In this document: positions 1 to 4,702 of the stretch, one piece after another
Numbering within the stretch: the first letter of the stretch is position 1
Layout: the number at the start of each line of letters is the position of its first letter
Assembly: GCA_046735115.1 (NCBI GenBank)
Contig: JBKPSR010000079.1
Span: 1 to 6,198 of the forward strand
Length of the DNA: 6,198 nucleotides
Direction of reading: 5' to 3'
DNA from: JACVRW01 sp046735115
GTDB taxonomy: Bacteria > Actinomycetota > Thermoleophilia > Solirubrobacterales > Thermoleophilaceae
Notes under the pieces: generated by a model
The model's database searches: none
Told to the model about the DNA's origin: nothing
What the model saw: only the letters and a program-made list of their open reading frames with translations
Program-made: the position numbers and the translations under genes

Positions 1-2
1 TC

Positions 3-140
3 TTCTCCGACTGCGACGTCGAATACCTCGAACACGGCTGGCTGGCCGAACTCGTCAACACCGCCGAACGCGAAGCCGCCGCGCTTGTCGCCTGCGAAAC
101 CACCCCCGAAACACCGTACTTCGTGAACCCGGCCGGAAAA
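3..140 (+). pseudogene. Possible truncated glycosyltransferase-like fragment (5' end outside window)
   Basis: The frame starting at base 3 reads FSDCDVEYLEHGWLAEL and then a helix-like AELVNTAEREAAALVACETT stretch. An acidic D-x-D placed just before a 'xxGWLxxL' segment resembles the metal-binding region of family 2 (GT-A) glycosyltransferases, which transfer sugars from nucleotide-sugar donors. This is a similarity by eye over about 45 residues only. Codon choice is distinctive: nearly every Glu codon is GAA and third positions are mostly C, whereas the other genes here prefer GAG. After about position 135 third positions become AT-rich (AAA, ATA, CTA, GTA, ATT) and the protein stops looking like a domain. 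The frame happens to stay open to a stop at 561-563, but that tail lies antisense to a better gene. I read this as the end of a gene truncated by rearrangement; a divergent natural C-terminus is possible. Confidence 0.35.
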
Positions 141-344
141 AAGATAGGTCTATGGGTAGCCCCAGAGATAGCCATTCTTGCCGCAACCCATGACCCACTT
201 CTCTTGCGCCGGCGGCCGGTCACCGAAGCCGGACCGCTGGATCGCTTGAAGTTGGCGTCCAGGGAGGGTCGCGACTCCTGCCTGGGCGGTTCTCTAGGAG
301 TCACCCGCCCCTCAGGTATTTGCTCCCGAAGGCGGCTTTCCGAC
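141..344. other. Intergenic or degraded stretch with no convincing gene
   Basis: These roughly 200 bases lie between the glycosyltransferase-like fragment and the last SnoaL-like gene. Third-position composition is not gene-like in any frame I read. An imperfect hairpin can be drawn at 148-169 (TGGG/CCCA core with TCT/AGA below a mismatch), and a cleaner 7-bp inverted repeat sits at 273-302. No tRNA cloverleaf, transposase remnant or terminal repeat was found. Its position next to a frame that loses coding character makes it a plausible rearrangement scar. Confidence 0.35.
273..302 (-). terminator. Possible hairpin terminator downstream of the SnoaL-like operon
   Basis: GACTCCT at 273-279 and AGGAGTC at 296-302 form a perfect 7-bp inverted repeat around a 16-nt loop. 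It lies about 43 bases beyond the stop of the last minus-strand SnoaL-like gene, where an operon terminator is expected. No U-tract follows on the minus strand, so an intrinsic terminator is only tentative. U-less hairpins are common in high-GC actinobacteria. Confidence 0.3.
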
Positions 345-749
345 CTACTCCCGCATCCCGACGGCTTCGAGGGCGGCGGCGCGGTCGAGGTAGTAGTCGG
401 CTTCGACGATGAGGCCGTGGCGCAGGCGGTGCACGACGGCGAACGAGCCTGTGTAGGGGGCGAGGCTCGCGGCGTCTGGTCCGACGAGGCGAACGCAGGC
501 GATCAGGCGGCCGTCGTCCAGCTCGATCAGCTCGTCGAGGCGCACTTCCAGCGGCCCGGCTAGCTCTACGAGGCTCTGCATCCGCTCCAGCGCCGCCGCA
601 CGCCCCTGGTAGACGCCAGGCTGCGCCCAGGCTGGCCCCTCTCGGTAGACGGCATCCTCGGCCCAGAATTCGTCGATCACCGCCGCCGGCCCTGACTCGT
701 TCCACACCTCGAAGGCGCGCCGGACGGTGGCGGCATCCTCCTGCGACAT
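345..749 (-). CDS. SnoaL-like / NTF2-like domain protein (third gene of tandem triplet)
   Basis: A 134-residue protein matching the usual length of a single SnoaL-like (NTF2 superfamily) domain, a cone-shaped alpha+beta fold used by small cyclases, isomerases and ligand-binding proteins. The N-terminal helix MSQEDAATVRRAFEVWNE is followed by FWAEDAVYREGPAW, the helix GRAAALERMQSLVELAG, and strands rich in V, R and L. It ends in ALEAVGMRE, the signature tail shared with its two neighbours. Many family members are uncharacterised and no substrate can be assigned. It is the most divergent of the three: it carries an acidic ELDDGR turn and a PDAASLAPYTGSFAVVHRL stretch. The ATG is 3 bases after the upstream gene's stop, and GGGAG at that gene's end provides a Shine-Dalgarno about 8 bases ahead. 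Cytoplasmic, with no signal peptide or membrane segment. The fold is well supported, the function unknown. Confidence 0.88.
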   Translation of the reverse strand: MSQEDAATVRRAFEVWNESGPAAVIDEFWAEDAVYREGPAWAQPGVYQGRAAALERMQSLVELAGPLEVRLDELIELDDGRLIACVRLVGPDAASLAPYTGSFAVVHRLRHGLIVEADYYLDRAAALEAVGMRE

Positions 750-752
750 CGC

Positions 753-1151
753 CTACTCCCGCAGGCCCACGGATGCCAGGCCCTCTTCCTTGCTCGCGTA
801 GTTGTCAAGGCGCACGGGCTGACCATCACGGAAGTGCCAGACCTCGCACCCCCGGGCCTCGACCTCTACCCCGCTAGTGCGGCCAATCGCGTGTTCCCGG
901 TAGGTGACGATTACGACGTCGCCGCGCTTCACCACCTCGTCAAGCTCCATCCGAAACGCTGACCAGGTCTCGGCCATGTCCCGGAAGTACTGGCGGAATC
1001 CAGCCCGGCCTTCATAGCGGCGGCCCGAGAAGGCGCCGAATTCCGACCGGAACGAGAAATCGGGCGCCACGAGTTCTGTCGCTTCATCCGCGTCTCGCCG
1101 ATTAAACGCCGCGTACACCCGCTCCACGACCTCCACGTTCTCCCGCGACAT
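753..1151 (-). CDS. SnoaL-like / NTF2-like domain protein (second gene of tandem triplet)
   Basis: A 132-residue single-domain protein opening with MSRENVEVVERVYAAFNRRD, the typical first helix of this family, then LVAPDFSFRSEF. A GRAGFRQYFRDMAETW helix follows, then the strands RMELDEVVKRGDVVIVTYREHAIG and EVWHFRDGQPVRLDNY. It ends in GLASVGLRE. The ELDEVV..GD.VIV pattern and the aromatic 'VWHFRDG' strand are classic for SnoaL-like proteins. It sits between two paralogues with 3-bp gaps on both sides, so cotranscription and translational coupling are likely. The start is fixed by the family N-terminus. An overlapping minus-strand frame (929-1201) is a shadow. The ligand or reaction is unknown; possible roles include a small-molecule isomerase, a hydrolase or a binding protein. 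Confidence 0.9.
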   Translation of the reverse strand: MSRENVEVVERVYAAFNRRDADEATELVAPDFSFRSEFGAFSGRRYEGRAGFRQYFRDMAETWSAFRMELDEVVKRGDVVIVTYREHAIGRTSGVEVEARGCEVWHFRDGQPVRLDNYASKEEGLASVGLRE

Positions 1152-1154
1152 CGC

Positions 1155-1553
1155 CTAGTCCCGCAGCCCAACGGCTTCGAGGGCATCGGCGGGTTGCGCA
1201 TAGAACCGCATCCGCGCCAAGCGCCCGTCCAGAAACTCGAACACCCAGCCCATCGGCTCTTTCATGTCGAGCCCGCTTCCCCGTGCGCGCATGTTGATGC
1301 CCCCGATCGCGAGCACGTGGTCGCCGAGATCTCGCACGTCATCGAGCCAAAGGTCGAAGCGCTCGAAGCTCTGGTGCAGATCCGCGAGCCACTCGCGCAC
1401 TCCCTCGTGCCCTCGGTACGGCTCGCCGGTAAGGCTCGCAAAGCGCGAAAGCAGCTCGATGTCAGGCGCGGTGTTATTGAAAAAGAAGTCGTAGTCGCCT
1501 TCGTTCCAACGGGCGAATCCCTCGCGCACCAGCTCCACGTTCTCCTGCGACAT
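1155..1553 (-). CDS. SnoaL-like / NTF2-like domain protein (first gene of tandem triplet)
   Basis: A 132-residue protein starting MSQENVELVREGFARWNEGD, almost a family consensus N-terminus, followed by NNTAPDIELLSRFAS, GHEGVREWLADLHQSFE, LDDVRDLGDHVLAIGG and MGWVFEFLDGRLARMRFY. It ends in DALEAVGLRD. Helix, acidic strand and final aromatic strand appear in the order expected of the NTF2/SnoaL fold. It is the promoter-proximal gene of the minus-strand triplet. Its ATG is preceded on the minus strand by a G-run that can act as Shine-Dalgarno; the other two genes use GGGA/GGGAG from the preceding coding end. Its C-terminal coding DNA shares a 14-base identical stretch (1171-1184) with that of the third gene (361-374), evidence of common origin. 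Function unassigned. Confidence 0.9.
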   Translation of the reverse strand: MSQENVELVREGFARWNEGDYDFFFNNTAPDIELLSRFASLTGEPYRGHEGVREWLADLHQSFERFDLWLDDVRDLGDHVLAIGGINMRARGSGLDMKEPMGWVFEFLDGRLARMRFYAQPADALEAVGLRD

Positions 1554-1701
1554 CGCCCCCCCAGTATCCCGCGCGACGGGCCCGGCTCGAGGAGCGCCAG
1601 CGGCTGGGGCGCGGGCCGCGAACGGGAGCGGCGTTGACGCCTTCAGGATCTCGCCTCTCGTCCGGGGCCGAAACGAAGCGCGGCGCGCTCCCCGGGCTCG
1701 T

Positions 1702-1713
1702 TACGATGGACCG
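1702..1713 (+). promoter_or_regulatory. Candidate -10 element for a leaderless YdeI/OmdA-like transcript
   Basis: TACGAT at 1702-1707 matches the actinobacterial -10 pattern TANNNT. It is followed by exactly six bases before the GTG at 1714, so transcription starting 7 bases downstream would begin at the start codon. No good -35 is seen, and no Shine-Dalgarno precedes this GTG, which fits a leaderless message. The same spacing recurs before the methyltransferase gene. Confidence 0.4.
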
Positions 1714-1980
1714 GTGAGCGGCCAGGGAGTGCCCGGTGGGGTGGTACATGAACTGCCCGCGGACCTCCGTGAGGGGCTGCTAGCCAACGCGACGGCACTC
1801 GATGCCTGGAACGACATCACGCCATTGGCCCGCAACGAGTTCATCTGCTGGGTCGAGGATGCCAAGCGGGAGACCACCCGGGCGCGCCGTATCCGGAGAA
1901 CCCAGGAGGAGCTGGAGGAAGGCCAGCGCCGGCCCTGCTGCTGGCCGGGGTGCAAGCACCGCGACCGCACAGGCAAGTAG
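1714..1980 (+). CDS. YdeI/OmpD-associated (OmdA-like) short protein
   Basis: An 88-residue protein whose core VHELPADLREGLLANATALDAWNDITPLARNEFICWVEDAKRETTRARRI matches the short YdeI/OmpD-associated family. Typical features are 'P.DL..AL', 'W..ITPLARNE.ICW' and the 'AK..TR.RRI' basic helix (about residues 50-60). It ends in RRPCCWPGCKHRD, with Cys75, Cys76, Cys80 and His82 arranged like a possible metal site; such CCW-GC tails are common in the short family members. The family's biochemical role is unclear; longer relatives are described as bacteriocin-protection or OmpD-associated proteins. Starts at GTG 1729 or 1741 are also in frame, and the conserved part begins near residue 10. I keep GTG 1714 because of the TANNNT element at the right distance. 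Predicted cytoplasmic, single gene, convergent with the exported protein gene. Confidence 0.85.
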   Translation: MSGQGVPGGVVHELPADLREGLLANATALDAWNDITPLARNEFICWVEDAKRETTRARRIRRTQEELEEGQRRPCCWPGCKHRDRTGK

Positions 1981-2149
1981 CGGCCCGCGCACGATCGCCA
2001 CGCCCGGCAACTCACGCCTGTGGTGGTGAGGCAGGGCTCCGCTTTCGCTTCCCATAGAAAGCAGGAGCAGCGGGGCCCGACTAGGTCGAGAGTGCGGATG
2101 ACAACTGTCCTACACGGACGACGAGCATTTCCCTGTCACCTGGCGAGCC

Positions 2150-2182
2150 GAGGTGGGCGGACTGAATTAGCCCGCCCGCCTC
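2150..2182. terminator. Hairpin between convergent genes, likely bidirectional terminator
   Basis: GAGGTGGGCGG (2150-2160) pairs with CCGCCCGCCTC (2172-2182) around an 11-base AT-richer loop (2161-2171). The stem is 11 bp with one G-U pair on the plus-strand transcript; the same position is an A-C mismatch on the minus strand. It begins 8 bases beyond the stop of the minus-strand exported protein gene and about 170 bases after the YdeI-like gene, so it can end transcription from both sides. There is no U-tract. Confidence 0.55.
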
Positions 2183-2190
2183 ACTTCACC

Positions 2191-2769
2191 TCAGCTCAGT
2201 GCTGGTACCACGGCTTCGCAGAAGTCGTCGGTCCGCCCGGTTGAGTCTTTGACTATCCCGAGGTCGGCGAGAAACACGTCGTCATCGGGGTCGGACGGCG
2301 TGCCGGCGTGATCGACGATGAACTGGACCCGGATTTGACCTGGGTTCCTGGCGATCGCCTTGCCGTCCGCTCCGTAGACGACGCCGTTGCCGGTGGAAAG
2401 GTTGGTGATCGTGAGCGTGCCGTCGCCGTTGTCCGTAACGCGCAAGTCCTTCTCAATGAACTTCGCGACAGCGGTGACGGACTTACCGGTTGCCGGGTTC
2501 GTAAACACCTGGGTCACTTTGCCGCGTTCGAGGAAGTAGGCCAGACGATCCCGTCCGTGGGGAACCGCATGGACGCGAAAGTCTCCAACGAACGCGTCAA
2601 CCACGGTCAGTCCCTGAACATCGCAGAAGTCATTGAGGACGAGTGTGTCCTCCTCATGAGTCGTCTCCCGGACGATCACCTTGGCGCTGGCAGCCGTGGC
2701 GAGCATGACGGCGGCTGCTGCGCCTAGCGCCAGAATCGCACCGAGCCGCAGCGTGCGTGAGCGTCTCAT
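2191..2769 (-). CDS. Exported hypothetical protein with two 'DFC' motifs
   Basis: A 192-residue protein with a clear Sec signal peptide: basic MRRSRTLR, a hydrophobic core of Ala/Leu/Val (about residues 9-25), and cleavage likely after ASA at residue 29. The mature part is beta-rich and polar. It has VTDNGDGTLTITNLSTGNGVVY near residues 111-132 and a Thr-Pro-Ser-Asp-Pro-Asp-Asp-Asp acidic turn near 157-164. The only cysteines, Cys49 (NDFCDV) and Cys184 (DDFCEA), both sit in an Asp-Phe-Cys motif and could form a disulfide outside the membrane. DNGDGT resembles a calcium-binding loop, but this is not proven. Similar exported proteins of unknown function recur in soil actinobacteria. The ATG is preceded by AGGAGG five bases upstream, which settles the start. 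Monocistronic, transcribed away from the CMD-like gene. Confidence 0.85.
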   Translation of the reverse strand: MRRSRTLRLGAILALGAAAAVMLATAASAKVIVRETTHEEDTLVLNDFCDVQGLTVVDAFVGDFRVHAVPHGRDRLAYFLERGKVTQVFTNPATGKSVTAVAKFIEKDLRVTDNGDGTLTITNLSTGNGVVYGADGKAIARNPGQIRVQFIVDHAGTPSDPDDDVFLADLGIVKDSTGRTDDFCEAVVPALS

Positions 2770-2774
2770 CGCTC

Positions 2775-2780
2775 CCTCCT
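2775..2780 (-). promoter_or_regulatory. Strong ribosome binding site of the exported protein gene
   Basis: Read on the minus strand this is AGGAGG, a full Shine-Dalgarno core, with five bases (GAGCG) before the ATG at 2769. It contrasts with the SD-poor YdeI-like and methyltransferase genes and suggests high translation. The AT-rich CATATTTA just upstream could be a -10, but no fitting -35 is visible. Confidence 0.7.
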
Positions 2781-2833
2781 AAATATGTGAAAGCGTGGCT
2801 TGGCGGCGGGCCTGTGTCTTTCGGGCGACGTTA

Positions 2834-2846
2834 CCCCAGAATGGGG
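2834..2846. repeat. Short perfect inverted repeat CCCCA-GAA-TGGGG
   Basis: CCCCA (2834-2838) and TGGGG (2842-2846) flank a 3-base spacer. It lies about 65 bases upstream of the exported protein's start, in the leader or promoter on the minus strand. It could be a protein-binding site or a small hairpin; nothing identifies the factor. Confidence 0.3.
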
Positions 2847-2866
2847 ATGCGGAAGGGAGGGTATTC

Positions 2867-2880
2867 GGCCACTAGTGGCC
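2867..2880. promoter_or_regulatory. Perfect 14-bp palindrome, candidate operator
   Basis: GGCCACTAGTGGCC is identical to its reverse complement over all 14 bases. It sits in the middle of the divergent intergenic region, about 100 bases upstream of the exported protein gene and 220 bases upstream of the CMD-like gene. A dimeric repressor or activator site is the simplest reading. No second copy is seen in the window. Confidence 0.35.
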
Positions 2881-3056
2881 TCTCGCCCGCGCGCAGGGGA
2901 GCGTAGTCGCGTGCAGCGCGAATAGTGCGGACAACCATCGCGAGGAGCCATGGCCCGCCGTGTACGTGAGTTCGATTTTTCGTCGGCGCCTTACTGTCTG
3001 GGCGAACCGGCAGCGGAACCCTCGAAGATCGCCGTAGAGTAAGGCAACGCGATCTG

Positions 3057-3098
3057 TTGACAGCCTGCGACGCTCCTACTACTAAGTGGCGAAGGAGG
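3057..3098 (+). promoter_or_regulatory. Candidate promoter and strong RBS of the CMD-like gene
   Basis: A perfect TTGACA -35 (3057-3062) is followed after 17 bases by TACTAA (3080-3085), a moderate -10. GAAGGAGG (3091-3098) lies four bases before the ATG at 3103. If this promoter is used, transcription would start about 3091-3093, giving a very short leader that begins within the Shine-Dalgarno. The SD is certain by sequence. The promoter is plausible, but the -10 match is weak and the geometry is tight. Confidence 0.45.
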
Positions 3099-3102
3099 AC
3101 CG

Positions 3103-3648
3103 ATGGTCGACGTCCCGATGCCCAAGGATTCCGATCTGCCGTCGGACGTGGTCGTGAGGCTGCACTCGCTGCCACCGATCAGCATCTACCGACTGCTCGC
3201 GATCGTGCCGCGCGCTGTGACTCCGTGGGCCGATCTCGTCGGCGCCATCTACAACTGCGAGCTTCCCGACCGGCTCCGCGAGATCGGGATCTGCCGCCAG
3301 GCCCGGACTGCACGGGCCCGATACGAGCTGTTCCAGCACCGTCAGATTGCCCGCAACAACGGCGTCACGCAGGACGAACTCGACACGATCCACCGGGAGC
3401 CGGTCGTGACGTCCCTCGATGACGAGGCCAACCTCGTGTGCCAGGTGGCCGACGAACTCGAGACTGCCGCCACCCTCAGCGACGGGACGCAGGATGCTCT
3501 CTACGCGACGCTGGGGCGGCAGCAGGCGACGGAGCTCATCTTGACGTTGAGCGTGTATGCCGCGGTGGCGCGCTTCACGAACGCAACGCGCGCTCCCATC
3601 GAGGCCGACAACCCCCTTGCCACCGCCGCGAACCCGAACGGCGGGTAG
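3103..3648 (+). CDS. Carboxymuconolactone decarboxylase (CMD/AhpD-like) family protein lacking CxxC
   Basis: A 181-residue protein with the CMD-domain signature LPDRLREIGICRQARTARARYELFQHRQIARNNGVT split across residues 54-89: Glu60 in the first helix, then Tyr74-Glu75, His79 and 'IAR..GVT'. The second half (about 105-160) has the usual LVCQVADELETAATLSD and EL.LTLSVYAAVARF helices. CMD relatives include gamma-carboxymuconolactone decarboxylases of aromatic catabolism and AhpD-type peroxidase partners. The AhpD redox CxxC is absent (cysteines are at 52, 64 and 113 only), so peroxidase activity is unlikely. The protein fits the Y-E-x-x-Q-H 'linocin/CMD-like' actinobacterial subgroup of unknown substrate. 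ATG at 3103 is chosen for the AGGAGG before it; no signal peptide. The methyltransferase starts 68 bases downstream on the same strand with its own possible promoter. Confidence 0.87.
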   Translation: MVDVPMPKDSDLPSDVVVRLHSLPPISIYRLLAIVPRAVTPWADLVGAIYNCELPDRLREIGICRQARTARARYELFQHRQIARNNGVTQDELDTIHREPVVTSLDDEANLVCQVADELETAATLSDGTQDALYATLGRQQATELILTLSVYAAVARFTNATRAPIEADNPLATAANPNGG

Positions 3649-3650
3649 GT

Positions 3651-3682
3651 ACCGAGCAGCTCGAGCCGCGCACAGACTCGGT
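3651..3682 (+). terminator. Weak inverted repeat after the CMD-like gene
   Basis: ACCGAG (3651-3656) and CTCGGT (3677-3682) form a 6-bp perfect stem with a 20-base loop, starting 2 bases after the CMD-like stop. It could be a U-less terminator separating this gene from the methyltransferase, but stems of this size arise by chance in GC-rich DNA. Confidence 0.2.
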
Positions 3683-3716
3683 TGCTTGACCCGGCGCCGG
3701 AGGCTAGGTTCTCGCC
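3682..3716 (+). promoter_or_regulatory. Candidate leaderless promoter of the methyltransferase gene
   Basis: TAGGTT (3705-3710) fits TANNNT and lies six bases before the GTG at 3717, exactly the arrangement before the YdeI-like gene. TTGCTT (3682-3687) stands 17 bases upstream as a partial -35. The spacer contains the perfect palindrome CCGGCGCCGG (3691-3700). No Shine-Dalgarno precedes the GTG. Confidence 0.4.
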
Positions 3717-4567
3717 GTGGCGGAGTCGAGGCCCACCGCTCGGGGTACAGAGGCTGTCGACATCGAGCCTGGCTATCGCCTTGCTGCCGCGGGTCGGGTG
3801 GCGGCCGAGGCAGAGCGGCTGACTCTTCTCGAGCAGCTCTACGATCCAGTGTCGCGCCGGCGGCGGGCGCTGGTTGAGCGCGGCTGGAGGTGTCTGGAGG
3901 TCGCGGCGGGGCGCGGCTCGATGGCGGTGTGGCTTGCCGAGAAGTCGGTCCAGCCGGGCAGGTGGTCGCGACCGACATCGACACCCGCTACCTGCAGCGG
4001 CGAGAGCTTCCGAATCTTGAGGTGCTCCAGCACAACATTCTCGAGGACCCGCTCGAAGCGCTCGGTCCGGGTTCGTTCGATCTGGTCTGCTCGCGCTTGA
4101 CGCTGTTTCACCTCGTGGGCAAGCAAGAGCAGGCGATCAGGCACATGACGAAGTGCCTGCGCCCAGGGGGCTGGCTGATCGACGAGGATGCCGACTGGGG
4201 GACAGCCGCTCCCGTCGATCCCACGCACCCGCTCTACGACGGCTACCGGCGCGCCTGGCCAGACGGGGACTGGTGGACTTCTCGCGGTTACGACAAGGCG
4301 TTTGGGCAAAAGCTGCCGGCACTGTTCGAGCGCTGCGGTCTCCAGGGCATCCGCCATGAGGCGGCCACCGAGGTGGTGCGCGGGGGATCGCCCTGGGCGA
4401 GATGGTGGGCGGTGACCCTAGAAGTGATGAACGAGCTTGGCGGCGGCGACGAGTCCGATCGGCGCGAGCTCGAGGTGATGACCACCGCGCTCGCCGACCC
4501 GACTCTGTGGGTCATGAGGGAGTTGCTACACGCCTGCTGGGGCAGGCGGCCTGGCGATTCCGCGTAG
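3717..4567 (+). pseudogene. Class I SAM-dependent methyltransferase with a single-base frameshift
   Basis: The N-terminal part is read from GTG 3717: residues 1-76, ending CLEVAAGRGSMAVWLAEK, which contains the SAM-binding motif I (E-V-A-A-G-R-G-S). The rest continues in another frame from base 3944: VGPAGQVVATDID, then PGSFDLVCSRLTLFHL (motif IV region) and LRPGGWLIDEDADWG. It ends in HACWGRRPGDSA with a TAG at 4565-4567. Joining AAG (3942-3944) to GTC (3944-3946) restores a continuous family sequence, as if one G were missing from AAGGTC. The joined protein would be about 283 residues, a normal length for this family. Unjoined, the first frame gives a 127-residue product stopping at 4098-4100, lacking most of the Rossmann fold. 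No slippery heptamer is seen, so programmed frameshifting is unlikely. Either a recent pseudogene or a sequencing error. The substrate is unknown; these enzymes methylate small molecules or natural products. Confidence 0.85.
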
Positions 4568-4573
4568 GCGCTG

Positions 4574-4589
4574 GGGGAGAATCTTCCCC
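4574..4589 (+). terminator. Small hairpin just after the methyltransferase gene
   Basis: GGGGA (4574-4578) and TCCCC (4585-4589) pair around a GAATCT loop, beginning 7 bases after the TAG. There is no U-tract. It may contribute to termination together with the larger inverted repeat at 4636-4672. Confidence 0.25.
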
Positions 4590-4635
4590 GCCCGAAGCAA
4601 GGCCACCGGGGTGGACTGAGGCGAAGGAGCCGGCG

Positions 4636-4672
4636 CCTCGCAGGTCCGCCCGGCCCTTCGCCGCCTGCGAGG
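4636..4672 (+). terminator. 9-bp inverted repeat between methyltransferase and hydrolase genes
   Basis: CCTCGCAGG (4636-4644) and CCTGCGAGG (4664-4672) are perfect reverse complements, with G-U pairs possible at both ends and a 19-base pyrimidine-rich loop. It lies about 70 bases after the methyltransferase stop and 30 before the hydrolase start. It could be a terminator or an operator. There is no U-tract. Confidence 0.4.
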
Positions 4673-4678
4673 TCGTGA

Positions 4679-4688
4679 CTCACGTGAG
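4679..4688. promoter_or_regulatory. Palindrome CTCACGTGAG upstream of the hydrolase gene
   Basis: A perfect 10-bp palindrome lies 14 bases before the hydrolase ATG, just upstream of GATCGT (4691-4696). GATCGT stands six bases before the ATG and could be a degenerate -10 of the leaderless type. A regulator bound here would block the promoter. No factor can be named. Confidence 0.3.
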
Positions 4689-4702
4689 ACGATCGTCCCG
4701 GC

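Larger units (their letters stand above)
2781..3102. other. Divergent intergenic region of about 320 bp
   Basis: This region separates the minus-strand exported protein gene from the plus-strand CMD-like gene. It holds the inverted repeats at 2834-2846 and 2867-2880 and the CMD promoter/SD at its right end. One small frame, 2950-3042 (30 codons, ATG after GAGGAG, stop TAA), could be a leader peptide but has no recognisable sequence. Other frames look like GC-rich background. Confidence 0.5.

Noticed and set aside
141..344. tRNA, small RNA gene or mobile-element end
   Set aside because: No cloverleaf, no CCA end, no terminal inverted repeats or target-site duplication could be found.
123..563. 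Open plus-strand frame of 146 codons at the left end
   Set aside because: From about 135 on it lacks third-position bias, resembles no protein, and its second half is antisense to a well-supported SnoaL-like gene.
1634..1639. TTGACG as a -35 for the YdeI-like gene
   Set aside because: No -10-like sequence at 16-18 bases; the TACGAT next to the GTG is a better explanation.
3890..3943. Apparent start of the methyltransferase at GTG 3890
   Set aside because: The first residues in this frame (SGGRGGARLDGG) are out-of-frame translation of motif I; the true N-terminus is in the other frame upstream.
3936..3950. Programmed ribosomal frameshift in the methyltransferase
   Set aside because: No slippery heptamer at the junction and no convincing downstream stem directly after it.
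3082..3984. Long minus-strand open frame (300 codons) antisense to the CMD-like and methyltransferase genes
   Set aside because: Arg/Pro-rich low-quality protein produced by GC-rich antisense; both plus-strand genes have clear family motifs.
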